Assembly: GCF_002238335.1 (NCBI RefSeq) | Contig: NZ_CP022347.1 | Location: forward strand, 434,001 to 498,000 | From: Campylobacter avium LMG 24591 | GTDB lineage: Bacteria; Campylobacterota; Campylobacteria; Campylobacterales; Campylobacteraceae | Direction of reading: 5' to 3' | DNA: 64,000 bases | Shown: positions 9,273 through 18,138 of the stretch, one piece after another | Layout: each line of letters starts with the position of its first letter | Position numbering within the stretch: the stretch's first letter is position 1 | Position numbers and translations under genes: made by a program | Notes under the pieces: model-generated | Seen by the model: the letters and a program-made list of their open reading frames with translations, nothing else | Database searches by the model: none | What the model was told of the DNA's origin: nothing

Positions 9273-10497
9273 ATTTCACCCTTGATATTTTAAATATATG
9301 ATAATAATTTTCAAAGCTGTAATTTAGGCTAAGATTACACATTGAGCAAATTTGATCCACTATGTAAAGTCCAAGTCCCATGCCTTTTTGCTTGTTTCCT
9401 TTTTCTCTAACAAAGGCCTTTGTGTATTCCTCAAATTTATATTTAAGCGGTGCCTTTGCCTTGTTTTTGACTATGACATACTCATCAAAGCATTCTATTA
9501 TGCAAATACCATCAAGAGAGTATTTTATGGCATTATCTATAAGATTTTTTAAGACCAAAGCACAGGTTTCTATGTCCGCTGTAAGCTTTATATCCTCTCC
9601 TCTTGCGATTATGACCTTATTATCAAAATCATCAATCATCAATAAATCCTTAGCAGCCATAACTAGTTCTTTAAATTTGTATTCTTTAGGCTCTAACACA
9701 TAGCTTTTTGAGAACAAATTTTCCATTTTAGCTGATTCATTTATTAAAGAATCAAGTCTTTTAAAAACCTTTAACAATCTGTTTTTTTGCTTTTCGTCAT
9801 TTAGTAGCTGTGCTATTATCATGCCCTTGCCAATCGGCGTTTTAAGCTCATGCATAATGGCTCTTAGGAAGAACTGTCTTGAGTAGAGTAAATTTTGATT
9901 TTTATCTAAGATGTTAAAAAATTCAAAGGCTATTTTGCCTATCTCATCTTGTTTGTATTTGTAAGATGTGAATTTTTTACCTTTCATTATCTGGTCAATT
10001 TGATTTGATAGAATTTTAAGCGGGTTTAAATACTCCATGATTGCAAAATAAAGAAGCAAAAAGAAAAATATAGCAAGCAAAAAGCCAAAAAGCAAAAACT
10101 CAAAGCTTATATAAGCTCTATTTATATATAAAACCAAGTCGTATTGGCTGTTTTTTAACCACAAAAAAAGCTGATTTTTATAAGATATTAGCTTAAATTC
10201 TCCATAAAATTTAACTGTAGAAAAACTTACCGTGCCGTGTTTTTTTACCCTTTGCGCTAACTCATCATCATGTAATATCTTAAAACCGGTACTTTGCAAA
10301 TATACTATTATATCTTTATCGTAGCTGGCGTTATAGTTGTTTAGTATGTTATCTACGAAGTGCTGTTGCTGTTCATTTAGCTTTTTATTATTTTTTTGAA
10401 TTTCTAGATAAACCGTTACTATAAAAAACATACAAATGAAAAAAAAGGCCAAAGAAAAGGCTATGGTAATCTTAGTCCTTGTTGAGTAGTATTTCAT
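9262..10497 (-). CDS. racS: RacS sensor histidine kinase
   Basis: Inner-membrane sensor of the RacRS system, which in C. jejuni affects temperature-dependent growth, colonisation and low-oxygen respiratory genes. Two membrane helices (about residues 10-31 and 127-152) flank a short periplasmic sensor region of roughly 95 residues; the H-box [12 protein letters not shown] (about residue 216), N-box [12 protein letters not shown] and G-box [13 protein letters not shown] follow. The ATG overlaps the racR stop (ATGA), indicating tight coupling with the regulator. Confidence 0.93.
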   Translation of the reverse strand: MKYYSTRTKITIAFSLAFFFICMFFIVTVYLEIQKNNKKLNEQQQHFVDNILNNYNASYDKDIIVYLQSTGFKILHDDELAQRVKKHGTVSFSTVKFYGEFKLISYKNQLFLWLKNSQYDLVLYINRAYISFEFLLFGFLLAIFFFLLLYFAIMEYLNPLKILSNQIDQIMKGKKFTSYKYKQDEIGKIAFEFFNILDKNQNLLYSRQFFLRAIMHELKTPIGKGMIIAQLLNDEKQKNRLLKVFKRLDSLINESAKMENLFSKSYVLEPKEYKFKELVMAAKDLLMIDDFDNKVIIARGEDIKLTADIETCALVLKNLIDNAIKYSLDGICIIECFDEYVIVKNKAKAPLKYKFEEYTKAFVREKGNKQKGMGLGLYIVDQICSMCNLSLNYSFENYYHIFKISRVKYGQ

Positions 10498-11162
10498 CCT
10501 ATGAGTTTATAGCCTATGCCACGCACTGAAAATATGTGTTTAGGATTTTTAGAGCTATCATTTATCTTAGCTCTTAATCTTCCTATAATAACATCAATGC
10601 TTTTGCTATCTTTGTATTTTAAGGCACTTGAATTGTGTATGAGCTGCTCTCTTGATACAGCAAAGCCGTGTTGATTAATCAAAAAAGAAAGTATGTCATA
10701 CTCTGCTGGAGTAAGTGTTAGAACTTGTTTGTCATAATAAATTTCATGTCTTTTCGCATCCACTCTAAATAAATAATTTGCATCAAATGTTGTTCTGTCA
10801 CTTTTTTTCGCTCTCCTTGTAAGAGAGGTTATTCTAGCATACATTTCTTTAGGATCATAAGGTTTTGGTAAGTAATCATCAGCACCGATTTGAAAGCCAA
10901 CAACCTTATCACTGATATCGCCTCTAGCTGATGAGATAATGATAGGTATATCGCTTTTTCTGCGAATTTTCTTGCAAATTTCAAGCCCGTCTATATCAGG
11001 CAAGGTTAAATCAAGAATTAAGCAGTCAAACAAAGACACATCGCAAGACAGAGCCTGACGAGGATCTTCGTAATTTTTTATCTTGATGTTGAATTGGGCT
11101 AAGTATTCAGACAAAAGCGTTGCAAATTCGCTATCATCTTCTATCATAATTACATTTACCAT
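10494..11162 (-). CDS. racR: RacR response regulator
   Basis: OmpR/PhoB-type regulator: receiver domain with the phosphorylated Asp in CLILDLTLPDIDGLE and conserved Lys in DDYLPKPYD, followed by a winged-helix domain (LTPAEYDILSFL ... SKSIDVIIGRLRAKI ... IFSVRGIGYKL). I start at ATG 11162 (MVNVIMIEDD), which has AGGA upstream and the family N terminus; the frame is open to an ATG-like start at 11198, but that 12-residue extension is read from a tandem repeat and is unlikely. In C. jejuni RacR represses or activates fumarate, nitrate and heat-related genes, and this window also holds nap and dnaJ. Confidence 0.94.
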   Translation of the reverse strand: MVNVIMIEDDSEFATLLSEYLAQFNIKIKNYEDPRQALSCDVSLFDCLILDLTLPDIDGLEICKKIRRKSDIPIIISSARGDISDKVVGFQIGADDYLPKPYDPKEMYARITSLTRRAKKSDRTTFDANYLFRVDAKRHEIYYDKQVLTLTPAEYDILSFLINQHGFAVSREQLIHNSSALKYKDSKSIDVIIGRLRAKINDSSKNPKHIFSVRGIGYKLIG

Positions 11163-11176
11163 CTCAAGTCCTTTAA

Positions 11177-11215
11177 AACAATAGTCTAAGTATAACAATA
11201 GTCTAAGTATAACAA
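11177..11215. repeat. 17-base tandem repeat upstream of racR
   Basis: The unit aacaatagtctaagtat occurs perfectly at 11177-11193 and 11194-11210, followed by the start of a third copy (aacaa). It sits 15 bases upstream of the chosen racR ATG, within the expected leader or core promoter. It may duplicate a -10-like element or a regulator half-site, or reflect slippage. Confidence 0.9.
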
Positions 11216-11247
11216 AAAATATTTAAAGCTTATGAAATTATAAAGTA

Positions 11248-11318
11248 ATTTTACATGTAAAATGAAAAATTTTACACAAAAAAAACTTATAATATTTCTT
11301 AAAAATATAAGAAATATT
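11248..11318. promoter_or_regulatory. Palindromic sites between racR and dnaJ
   Basis: Two dyads lie in the divergent intergenic region. ATTTTACATGTAAAAT at 11248-11263 is a perfect 16-base palindrome. AATATTTCTTA at 11291-11301 and TAAGAAATATT at 11308-11318 are perfect 11-base inverted arms with a six-base spacer. The second lies just before a TAAAAT-like -10 for dnaJ (about 11321-11326). They could be operators for RacR or a heat-shock repressor; neither resembles the CIRCE element. Binding is inferred only. Confidence 0.45.
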
Positions 11319-11356
11319 GTTAAAATACAAATTTTACTTTAAAAAAGGACAACATA

Positions 11357-12469
11357 GTGGAGATTGATTACTACGAGTTACTAGAAATCACAAGAACAGC
11401 AGATAAAGACAGTATAAAAAAAGCTTATAGAAAACTAGCTTTAAAATACCACCCAGATAGAAATCAAGGCGATAAAGAGGCTGAGGCTAGATTTAAACTC
11501 ATAAACGAAGCTTATGAAATTTTAAGCGATGATGAGAAAAGGTCTATTTATGACAGATATGGACGAGACGGTCTTAAAAGCAGTATGCAAGGCTCTGGTT
11601 TTAATTTCGCCGATATAGACATAGAGGGCATTTTTTCGGATTTTTTTGGCTTTTCAGGCTCAAGAAAAAGAAACAAAAGGCAAAGCAGTGAAAAATACAG
11701 CGAAAATTTATCAATACCACTTGTTATAAGCTTTAAAGAAGCTGTATTTGGCACTAAAAAAAATGTAGAATTTATGTATAAGAGCTTTTGCAAAGATTGC
11801 AAGGGTACAGGCTCAAAAGACGGAGAAGTAAAAATTTGTCCTAAGTGCGAGGGCAGGGGACAAGTTGGCCTTAGCAGAGGCTTTATGACCTTTGTTCAAA
11901 CCTGCGATGAGTGTAGGGGCGAGGGAAGCATTGTTAAAGACAAATGTAAAACTTGCTCCGGTTTAGGATATGAAAATAAAAGAGACAGCATAGAGCTTGA
12001 CATACCAGAAGGCATTGATGATGCGATGAGTTTAAGAGTAGCACAAAGAGGAAATCTCACTCAAAGCGGCTCTAGAGGGGCTTTGCTGGTTAAAATTTCG
12101 GTGCAAGATGATGAAACCTTTATAAGAGATGGTAGCGATATATACCTCAAATTCCCTGTTTTCTTCACTCAAGCAGCACTTGGAGCAAAGGTAAAAATTC
12201 CTACCATAAGAGGACATGCCTTTTTGGAACTGCCTGTGGGTGCGAAAGACGGTGATCATTTTGTTTTAGAAAAAGAGGGTGTAAAGGACATACACAGCGA
12301 GGAGATAGGCAGGCAAATAGTGCAAATTAGCATAAGCTTTCCTAAGCACATAAATGACGAACAAAAAGAGCTTTTAGCAAAATTAAACGAAAGTTTTGGA
12401 GTAAATGAAGAGGGAATTCATCAAGAACAACAAGGTTTTTTCGATAAGATTGCCTCGTGGTTTAAGTAA
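11357..12469 (+). CDS. dnaJ: Chaperone DnaJ
   Basis: Hsp40 co-chaperone of DnaK. The J domain (residues 1-70) holds the HPD motif in YHPDRNQGD; a short Gly/Phe linker follows, then the zinc domain with four CxxCxGxG-type repeats ([32 protein letters not shown]), and the C-terminal substrate domain. The start is GTG at 11357 preceded by AGGAC. At 370 residues it is full length. It diverges from racR, the arrangement known in C. jejuni (Cj1260c/Cj1261). Confidence 0.96.
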   Translation: MEIDYYELLEITRTADKDSIKKAYRKLALKYHPDRNQGDKEAEARFKLINEAYEILSDDEKRSIYDRYGRDGLKSSMQGSGFNFADIDIEGIFSDFFGFSGSRKRNKRQSSEKYSENLSIPLVISFKEAVFGTKKNVEFMYKSFCKDCKGTGSKDGEVKICPKCEGRGQVGLSRGFMTFVQTCDECRGEGSIVKDKCKTCSGLGYENKRDSIELDIPEGIDDAMSLRVAQRGNLTQSGSRGALLVKISVQDDETFIRDGSDIYLKFPVFFTQAALGAKVKIPTIRGHAFLELPVGAKDGDHFVLEKEGVKDIHSEEIGRQIVQISISFPKHINDEQKELLAKLNESFGVNEEGIHQEQQGFFDKIASWFK

Positions 12470-12480
12470 AAAGGCAGTTT

Positions 12481-13551
12481 GTGAAGCTTTCTATCATCAT
12501 TCCCTTTGGACTTAGTAAAGAAAGACCTTTCATAAAAGAAAGGCTTTTTAAAAAAATTCACTCTTTTAAGAGTGATGAGAATTTGGAATTTATCTTTGTC
12601 GAGGGTTTTTCAAGCGAGGATTTTGATTTTAAAGATGAGCTCTTAAGACAAGGGCATATTTATTTAAAGGATGAAAAACAAAAGGTTTTTTCTCAAGGAG
12701 CTTGTAGAAATTTAGGTGCTTTAAAAGCCAATTCTAAGGTGCTTTTGTTTTTAGACATAGATTGTTTTTTATCCCAAAAAAGTTTAGAAAAAATTTTAGA
12801 GCTTATTAAGATAAGAAAAATCGATGAAAAAGAGGAAGAGTTTTTTTTACTGCCCTGTCTTTATCTAAGCAAAGAGGGTAGCGAGTTTTTAAACTCTGTT
12901 GATGAGGCTTTGTGGGATACTTTGGCGCAAAATGATATTTTAAGAGCTGAAAAAAAGATAGTTTTAAACCTAGCTAGTGCTTCATCTGTGCTTGTTGTAA
13001 ATAAGCAAAAATTCTTAGAACTTGGCGGCTTTGATGAGAATTTTCTTGGACATGGTTATGAGGATTTTGATTTTTTGGCTAGGCTTATGCTAAAAACCTT
13101 ATCTTTTGAAAAAATGCCAAGGAATTTAGCTTACGATGCTAGAAATTGGAACTTTGATACTTATGAGGGCTTTCGTGCCTTATTTTCACTTTTAGGATAC
13201 GAAACTATGTATCTTGGACTTTATGCACTGCATTTTTATCACGAAGCCATAAATCAAAATGGCTATTTTGATAATAGAGAAAAAAATCACAAGCTTTTTT
13301 TTGAGAGGCTTAAAATTTATGAAAAAGAATTTAAAAACTTAGAAAAACAAAGAAATTTTCCTTTAAAAAATTTAGCTTACAAGCCTTATTTATACGAGAT
13401 AAAATACGGCAAACAAAAGGGCGGAAATTTTTTAAAAATTTATATTTCTCATTTTAAATTTTATAGATTATTTAGAAAATTTATTAGCTCTCCAAGGCTT
13501 TTTTTTAAGGATATGAAAATTTTTAAGGGCAAAAATGTTTTACCTAAGTGA
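12481..13551 (+). CDS. Family 2 glycosyltransferase, probable surface polysaccharide
   Basis: A 356-residue protein starting with GTG 12481. The GT-A fold is shown by MKLSIIIPFGLS, the acceptor/donor motif VLLFLDIDCFLSQ (DxD) and the galactosyltransferase-like segment GGFDENFLGHGYEDFDFLARL. The C-terminal third is basic and aromatic, as in capsule glycosyltransferases. It lies 11 bases after dnaJ and overlaps the next glycosyltransferase by 17 bases. The AT content and Lys/Phe bias are higher than in the neighbours, suggesting variable, possibly acquired, cell-surface genes. The sugar transferred cannot be told. Confidence 0.8.
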   Translation: MKLSIIIPFGLSKERPFIKERLFKKIHSFKSDENLEFIFVEGFSSEDFDFKDELLRQGHIYLKDEKQKVFSQGACRNLGALKANSKVLLFLDIDCFLSQKSLEKILELIKIRKIDEKEEEFFLLPCLYLSKEGSEFLNSVDEALWDTLAQNDILRAEKKIVLNLASASSVLVVNKQKFLELGGFDENFLGHGYEDFDFLARLMLKTLSFEKMPRNLAYDARNWNFDTYEGFRALFSLLGYETMYLGLYALHFYHEAINQNGYFDNREKNHKLFFERLKIYEKEFKNLEKQRNFPLKNLAYKPYLYEIKYGKQKGGNFLKIYISHFKFYRLFRKFISSPRLFFKDMKIFKGKNVLPK

Positions 13552-16042
13552 AAATACCTTAAAGCTTTCAAGATATTTTTTTAAAGGTGCTTTGCTTTAT
13601 CCTTGCATAAATTTTTTTAAAAAATTCTTGCTTAAAAAATATAAGGCGAGGCAAAGTTATGTCATAATTTCGCCTCTTTATAACTGTGCTAAATATCTAG
13701 ATGATTTTTTACTTTCTATCATAAATCAAAGGCTTGATTTTAAAAGAAATATCACGCTTATACTTGTAGATGATGGCTCAAACGATGAAAGCTTTTTTAT
13801 CATTAAAAAATATCTTAAAAAATATCCTAAAAACATACACTACATATATAAACAAAATGAGGGAGTTAGTTCTGCTAGAAATTTGGGCTTATCTTATCTT
13901 AAAAAAAGTGATATAAAAGCTACATTTGTAAATTTTGCAGATAGTGATGATATTTTAGATAGAAATTTTTTTTATGAAATGGATAAATTCTTAACTAAAA
14001 AAAATGATAAAAATTTAGCTATGCTTTGTGCAAATTTTATCTTTTATAGAGAAAGAAGAGTTGTTAGATATAAGGACAGTCATAGCTTAAATTTTAAGTT
14101 TAAAAAAACTTGCGTAAAAGACATAAAAAATTTAGATACCTTTATACAACTTGCTACAAATTCTGTGCTTTTTAAAAGAGAATTTTTAGATGATAACTTG
14201 CATTTTGAAAAGGATTTATCTTATGGCGAAGATGTTATTTTTATCTTAACTTTCTTTTTACAAAATTATGATAAAAAAGTGGCATTTTTAAAGGAAGCTA
14301 GGTATTATTACAGAAAGAGATTTAATAAAACCTCGCTTTTAGATAGCTCACCAAGCAGGGTTAAATATAAGCTTATTTATGCAGATTTTTTTGAGGAAAT
14401 TTTGCGTAAGTATAAACAAGATTTGGGTTTTATACCAAGCTTTCTTTCAAATACCATTTTATACAATATTTTTTACTTTGTTGATGGGCTTTTAAATGTA
14501 AAAAATGAGGAGATAAAAAGTTTAAATTTAAGCTTTCATTTAAGAAAAATTTTCACGCTTTTACCAAATGAGCACATAGTAAATTTTAAGCTTTGCGGGA
14601 TAAAACATTTTCATAAAATAGGCTTTTTTCATCTTTTTAAAAATGAAACTTTGCAAGCAAAACAAAGAGTATTTATAGAAAAGTTAGATGAAAAAAAAGA
14701 TGAGCTTTTGCTTTCTTTTTTTTACGCTAAAAACTATGAAAATTTTTTAAAAAATTCAAAAATCACAGCTGAAAAGATAAGGAAAATTTCTTTTTTAGAT
14801 GAGGATTTTGTTTATGAAAAAAGATTATGGATAAAATTTGATGAGGCTTTTAAAAAGGATTTTGATCATAGGGCTTTTATCTTAGAATTTAAGGGCAAGG
14901 AGCTTAAAAATTTAAACCAGCTTTATAAGGAGCTTAAAAGTCTTAAAAAAAGAAGAGCAAGAAATGATAAAATATGGCTTTTTGCCGATTCAAATTTAAG
15001 AGCTGATGATAATGCAGAGCACTTATACCGCTACCTAAGACACAAAAGAATAGATAAAAAAATCTACTTTGTTTTATCTAAAAAAAGCGAGGATTTTAAA
15101 AGGCTTTTTGATGAGGGTTTTAACTTAGTAGATTTAAATTCTTTTAAATTTTTATATCTACTTTTTAGAGCCGATAAGATTATAAGTTCTCATATAGATA
15201 GGTATTTTTATGGGGCTTTTGGCAAAAATACCCTTGTAACAAAAGATTTCATTTTTTTACAGCACGGAATTTTAGAAAAAGAAATTTCGGCTTGGTTAAA
15301 TCAAAGAAAAATAGACCTTTTGATAACAAGTGCAAAGCCTGAATTTAAAAGCTTTGTAGATGAAAGTGCTTACAAACTTTCTGAAAAAGAGGTCAAGCTT
15401 ACTGGTTTAGCAAGACATGATAGGCTTTTAACCTTAAAAAAAGAAAAAAAATACATACTTATAATGCCTACTTGGAGACGCGACATAGTAGGTGCTTTTA
15501 GCAAAAAGCTTGGCACAAGAAGGATAAATAAAAACTTCACTCAAAGTCTTTATTTTAAAAAATATAATGAGCTTTTAAGCTCGTATGAGCTCTTAAACTT
15601 TTGCGAAAAAAACTCTTATGAGCTTTGTTTTAATCCTCACCCAAACATTTTGCCTTATTTAAATTTTTTTAGGCTTGATAAAGGGATAAAACTTGCAAAT
15701 GGCAAAAATTTACAAGAGCTTTTTGCAAAAACAGCACTGTTAATAACGGATTATTCAAGCGTAGCCTTTGATGTAGCTAAGCTTTCTAAGCCCGTGCTTT
15801 ATTATCATTTTGATAAGGAAAGCTTTTTTTTAACTCAGTGGCAAAGCGGGTATTTTGACTATGAAAAAGATGGCTTTGGAGCTGTTTGTAAAAATTTAAA
15901 CGAGCTTTTAGCCGAGCTTTATAAAAACGAAAAATGCGAATTTAAAGAGCCTTTTTTAAGTAGGGCAAGAGCCTTTTTTGCTTTTAATGATGGCAAAAAC
16001 TGCGAAAGAATTTATAAAGAAATTTTAAGTCTTGATTTGTAA
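13535..16042 (+). CDS. Fused GT2 glycosyltransferase - CDP-glycerol glycerophosphotransferase-like protein
   Basis: An 835-residue two-part enzyme. Residues about 40-280 form a GT2 domain (YVIISPLYNCAKYLDDFL, LILVDDGSNDES, FVNFADSDDILD). Residues about 470-830 resemble TagF/TagB polymerases: FLQHGILEKEI, LLITSAKPEFKSF, VKLTGLARHDRLL, YILIMPTWRRDI, CFNPHPN and LLITDYSSVAFDVAKLSKPVLYY, including the HG, HP and SS(V)A elements of that family. Such fusions occur in Campylobacter capsule loci and would join a sugar and a glycerol- or ribitol-phosphate unit. It overlaps the preceding gene and is probably co-transcribed with it. Acceptor and polymer are unknown. Confidence 0.8.
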   Translation: MFYLSENTLKLSRYFFKGALLYPCINFFKKFLLKKYKARQSYVIISPLYNCAKYLDDFLLSIINQRLDFKRNITLILVDDGSNDESFFIIKKYLKKYPKNIHYIYKQNEGVSSARNLGLSYLKKSDIKATFVNFADSDDILDRNFFYEMDKFLTKKNDKNLAMLCANFIFYRERRVVRYKDSHSLNFKFKKTCVKDIKNLDTFIQLATNSVLFKREFLDDNLHFEKDLSYGEDVIFILTFFLQNYDKKVAFLKEARYYYRKRFNKTSLLDSSPSRVKYKLIYADFFEEILRKYKQDLGFIPSFLSNTILYNIFYFVDGLLNVKNEEIKSLNLSFHLRKIFTLLPNEHIVNFKLCGIKHFHKIGFFHLFKNETLQAKQRVFIEKLDEKKDELLLSFFYAKNYENFLKNSKITAEKIRKISFLDEDFVYEKRLWIKFDEAFKKDFDHRAFILEFKGKELKNLNQLYKELKSLKKRRARNDKIWLFADSNLRADDNAEHLYRYLRHKRIDKKIYFVLSKKSEDFKRLFDEGFNLVDLNSFKFLYLLFRADKIISSHIDRYFYGAFGKNTLVTKDFIFLQHGILEKEISAWLNQRKIDLLITSAKPEFKSFVDESAYKLSEKEVKLTGLARHDRLLTLKKEKKYILIMPTWRRDIVGAFSKKLGTRRINKNFTQSLYFKKYNELLSSYELLNFCEKNSYELCFNPHPNILPYLNFFRLDKGIKLANGKNLQELFAKTALLITDYSSVAFDVAKLSKPVLYYHFDKESFFLTQWQSGYFDYEKDGFGAVCKNLNELLAELYKNEKCEFKEPFLSRARAFFAFNDGKNCERIYKEILSLDL

Positions 16043-16097
16043 GCTAAGATTTATAAAAAAGTATTAAAATTCTTTAATTTTACTTTAAAAGGCTTAT

Positions 16098-16745
16098 ATG
16101 GATTTTGCTTTTATAACTAAGGTTAGTCCTATGTTTTTTGACGCTGGCTTGCTTACCTTGCAAGTCTTTGGCTTGGGACTTTTATTTTCATTTATCATCG
16201 GGCTTTTTTGCGTGGCAATGTACTTTTTTCGTCTAAATTTTATGTATAAACTTTGTGCCATTTACATAGAATTTTCAAGAAATACCCCTCTTCTTATACA
16301 ACTTTTTTTTCTATACTACGGTCTTGGAAGACTGGGACTACATATGTCTTCATTTAGCTGTGCTGTTGTGGGGCTTTCTTTTTTGGGTGGCTCTTATATG
16401 GCTGAGAGTTTAAGAGCTGGTATAGATGCGGTTAAAAAGCAGCAGTTTGAGGCTGCCTTGTCCTTAGGACTTAATAAATTTCAAATTTTGCGTTTCATTA
16501 CTCTGCCTCAGGCTTTGGGAATTTGTATGCCCTCCTTGTCTGCAAATACTATATTTTTATTCAAAGAAACATCAGTTGTAACCATCATAGCCTTGCCAGA
16601 TCTTGTAAATACTATGACTAGCTTAAATTCACTTAGCTATAAAACCGATGAGCTTTTGTTCTTGCTTTTCATAAGTTATTTAATCATAATCTTGCCTATG
16701 TCCTTGTTTTTATCCTTTCTTGAAAAAAGGCTTTCTTATGCTTGA
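16098..16745 (+). CDS. Amino-acid ABC transporter permease (first)
   Basis: A 215-residue integral membrane protein of the HisM/GlnP type with about five helices. The EAA loop that contacts the ATPase is seen in QFEAALSLGLNKFQILRFITLPQAL, and the RNTPLLIQLFFLYYGLG segment is a family signature for polar amino-acid permeases. It overlaps the second permease by 26 bases and matches Cj0467 of C. jejuni. No periplasmic binding protein gene is adjacent, so the binding partner is encoded elsewhere. Substrate cannot be told from sequence. Confidence 0.88.
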   Translation: MDFAFITKVSPMFFDAGLLTLQVFGLGLLFSFIIGLFCVAMYFFRLNFMYKLCAIYIEFSRNTPLLIQLFFLYYGLGRLGLHMSSFSCAVVGLSFLGGSYMAESLRAGIDAVKKQQFEAALSLGLNKFQILRFITLPQALGICMPSLSANTIFLFKETSVVTIIALPDLVNTMTSLNSLSYKTDELLFLLFISYLIIILPMSLFLSFLEKRLSYA

Positions 16746-17394
16746 GCTTTTTTCTGTAAATTATCTTTCTCGTTTATTTGATGGGCTTTTGCTTACCTTA
16801 GAAATTTCCTTTTTTTCTATACTGATTTCTTCTTTTGGAGGGCTTGTTTTTGGAATTTTGATGTCTTTAAACAATAAAATTATTTATATCTTTTGTAGAT
16901 TTTGTCTTGAATTTGTCCGTGTTATGCCCTTAATCGTCTGGCTTTTTGTGGTTTATTTTGGTTTATCTCGTTGGTTTGGGCTAAATTTAAGTGCTTTAGC
17001 TTCTACTATCTTGGTTTTTAGCATTTGGGGAATTTTTGAGATGATGGATTTAGTGCGTGCCTCACTTGCTAGTATAGCTAAACATCAGTTTGAATCAGCC
17101 CTTTCTTTAGGCTTTACAAGGCTTCAAACCTATCTTTACATCATCTTGCCCCAAGCCTTAAGAAGACTTACTCCAATGAGTATGAATTTACTTACTAGAA
17201 TGATAAAATCAAGCACCTTTGCTTTTTTAATAGGAGTTGCAGAGCTTGTAAAAGTAGGACAGCAGATAATAGAAGCAAATCACAGCTTCGTTTATGCCTC
17301 TTTCGTAATATATGGGCTTATCTTTTTTGTATTTTTCTTGCTTTGCTATCCTCTTTCTTTGTATTCTAAATTTTTAGAGAAAAAATGGAGTTAA
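16720..17394 (+). CDS. Amino-acid ABC transporter permease (second)
   Basis: A 224-residue partner of the preceding permease, with the same fold: FVRVMPLIVWLFVVYFGLS and the EAA loop QFESALSLGFTRLQTYLYIILPQAL. The first part overlaps the end of the previous gene; the in-frame ATG at 16738 (MLELFSVNYL) is a plausible alternative start because it follows the usual four-to-eight-base overlap style. The two permeases probably form a heterodimer served by the ATPase downstream. Confidence 0.87.
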   Translation: MKKGFLMLELFSVNYLSRLFDGLLLTLEISFFSILISSFGGLVFGILMSLNNKIIYIFCRFCLEFVRVMPLIVWLFVVYFGLSRWFGLNLSALASTILVFSIWGIFEMMDLVRASLASIAKHQFESALSLGFTRLQTYLYIILPQALRRLTPMSMNLLTRMIKSSTFAFLIGVAELVKVGQQIIEANHSFVYASFVIYGLIFFVFFLLCYPLSLYSKFLEKKWS

Positions 17395-17395
17395 A

Positions 17396-18133
17396 ATGAG
17401 TATATTAGAGCTTAAAAATTTGCATAAATTTTATGGAGAAAATGAGGTTTTAAAGGGTATAAATTTAGAGGTTGAAAAGAGCGAGGTTGCTGTTATCTTA
17501 GGACCTAGTGGTTGTGGTAAATCTACTCTTTTAAGATGTATAAATGGGCTTGAAAACATAGCTAGTGGAGAAATTATCATAGACAAAGAGCTTATAACTA
17601 AGGATTATAAAAATTGGACAAAGATAAGACAAAAAGTAGGTATGGTTTTTCAGTCTTATGAGCTTTTTGACCATTTAACTGTTGAGCAAAATATACTTCT
17701 TGCACCAATGAAGGTTGAAAAAAGAAAAAAAGATGAGGTTTTAGAAGAAGCTAAGATGTGGCTTGATAAGGTTGGGCTTTTACAAAAACTTAAATCCTAT
17801 CCAAAAGAATTAAGTGGAGGACAAAAGCAAAGGATAGCCATAGTCAGAAGTCTTTGTATGAATCCTGATATAATGCTTTTTGATGAGGTTACTGCTGCAC
17901 TTGATCCAGAAATTGTAAGAGAGGTTTTAGAGGTTATGCTAAGCCTCGCAAGAGAGGGACTTACTATGCTTATAGTAACTCACGAAATGGCCTTTGCAAG
18001 GGCTGTGGCTGATAAGATTGTTTTTATGGATGATGGAAAAATAGTAGAGATTTCAAAACCAGATCTTTTTTTTGAAAATCCAAGCACAGATAGGGCTAGG
18101 AAATTTTTGAATTTATTTGATTATCACAAGTAG
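17396..18133 (+). CDS. Amino-acid ABC transporter ATP-binding protein
   Basis: A 245-residue GlnQ/PebC-like ATPase with Walker A GPSGCGKST (about residues 36-44), Q-loop FQSYELF, signature LSGGQKQR, Walker B DIMLFDEVTAALDP and switch His in LIVTHEMAFA. It begins one base after the second permease stop and completes a three-gene uptake cassette (Cj0467-Cj0469 order). The GT25 gene follows six bases later. Confidence 0.94.
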   Translation: MSILELKNLHKFYGENEVLKGINLEVEKSEVAVILGPSGCGKSTLLRCINGLENIASGEIIIDKELITKDYKNWTKIRQKVGMVFQSYELFDHLTVEQNILLAPMKVEKRKKDEVLEEAKMWLDKVGLLQKLKSYPKELSGGQKQRIAIVRSLCMNPDIMLFDEVTAALDPEIVREVLEVMLSLAREGLTMLIVTHEMAFARAVADKIVFMDDGKIVEISKPDLFFENPSTDRARKFLNLFDYHK

Positions 18134-18138
18134 GCTTT

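Noticed and set aside
11163-11198. Upstream extension of racR (MLYLDYCFKGLE)
   Set aside because: It is encoded by the tandem repeat and leader, is not part of the receiver-domain fold, and the ATG at 11162 has a good ribosome-binding site.
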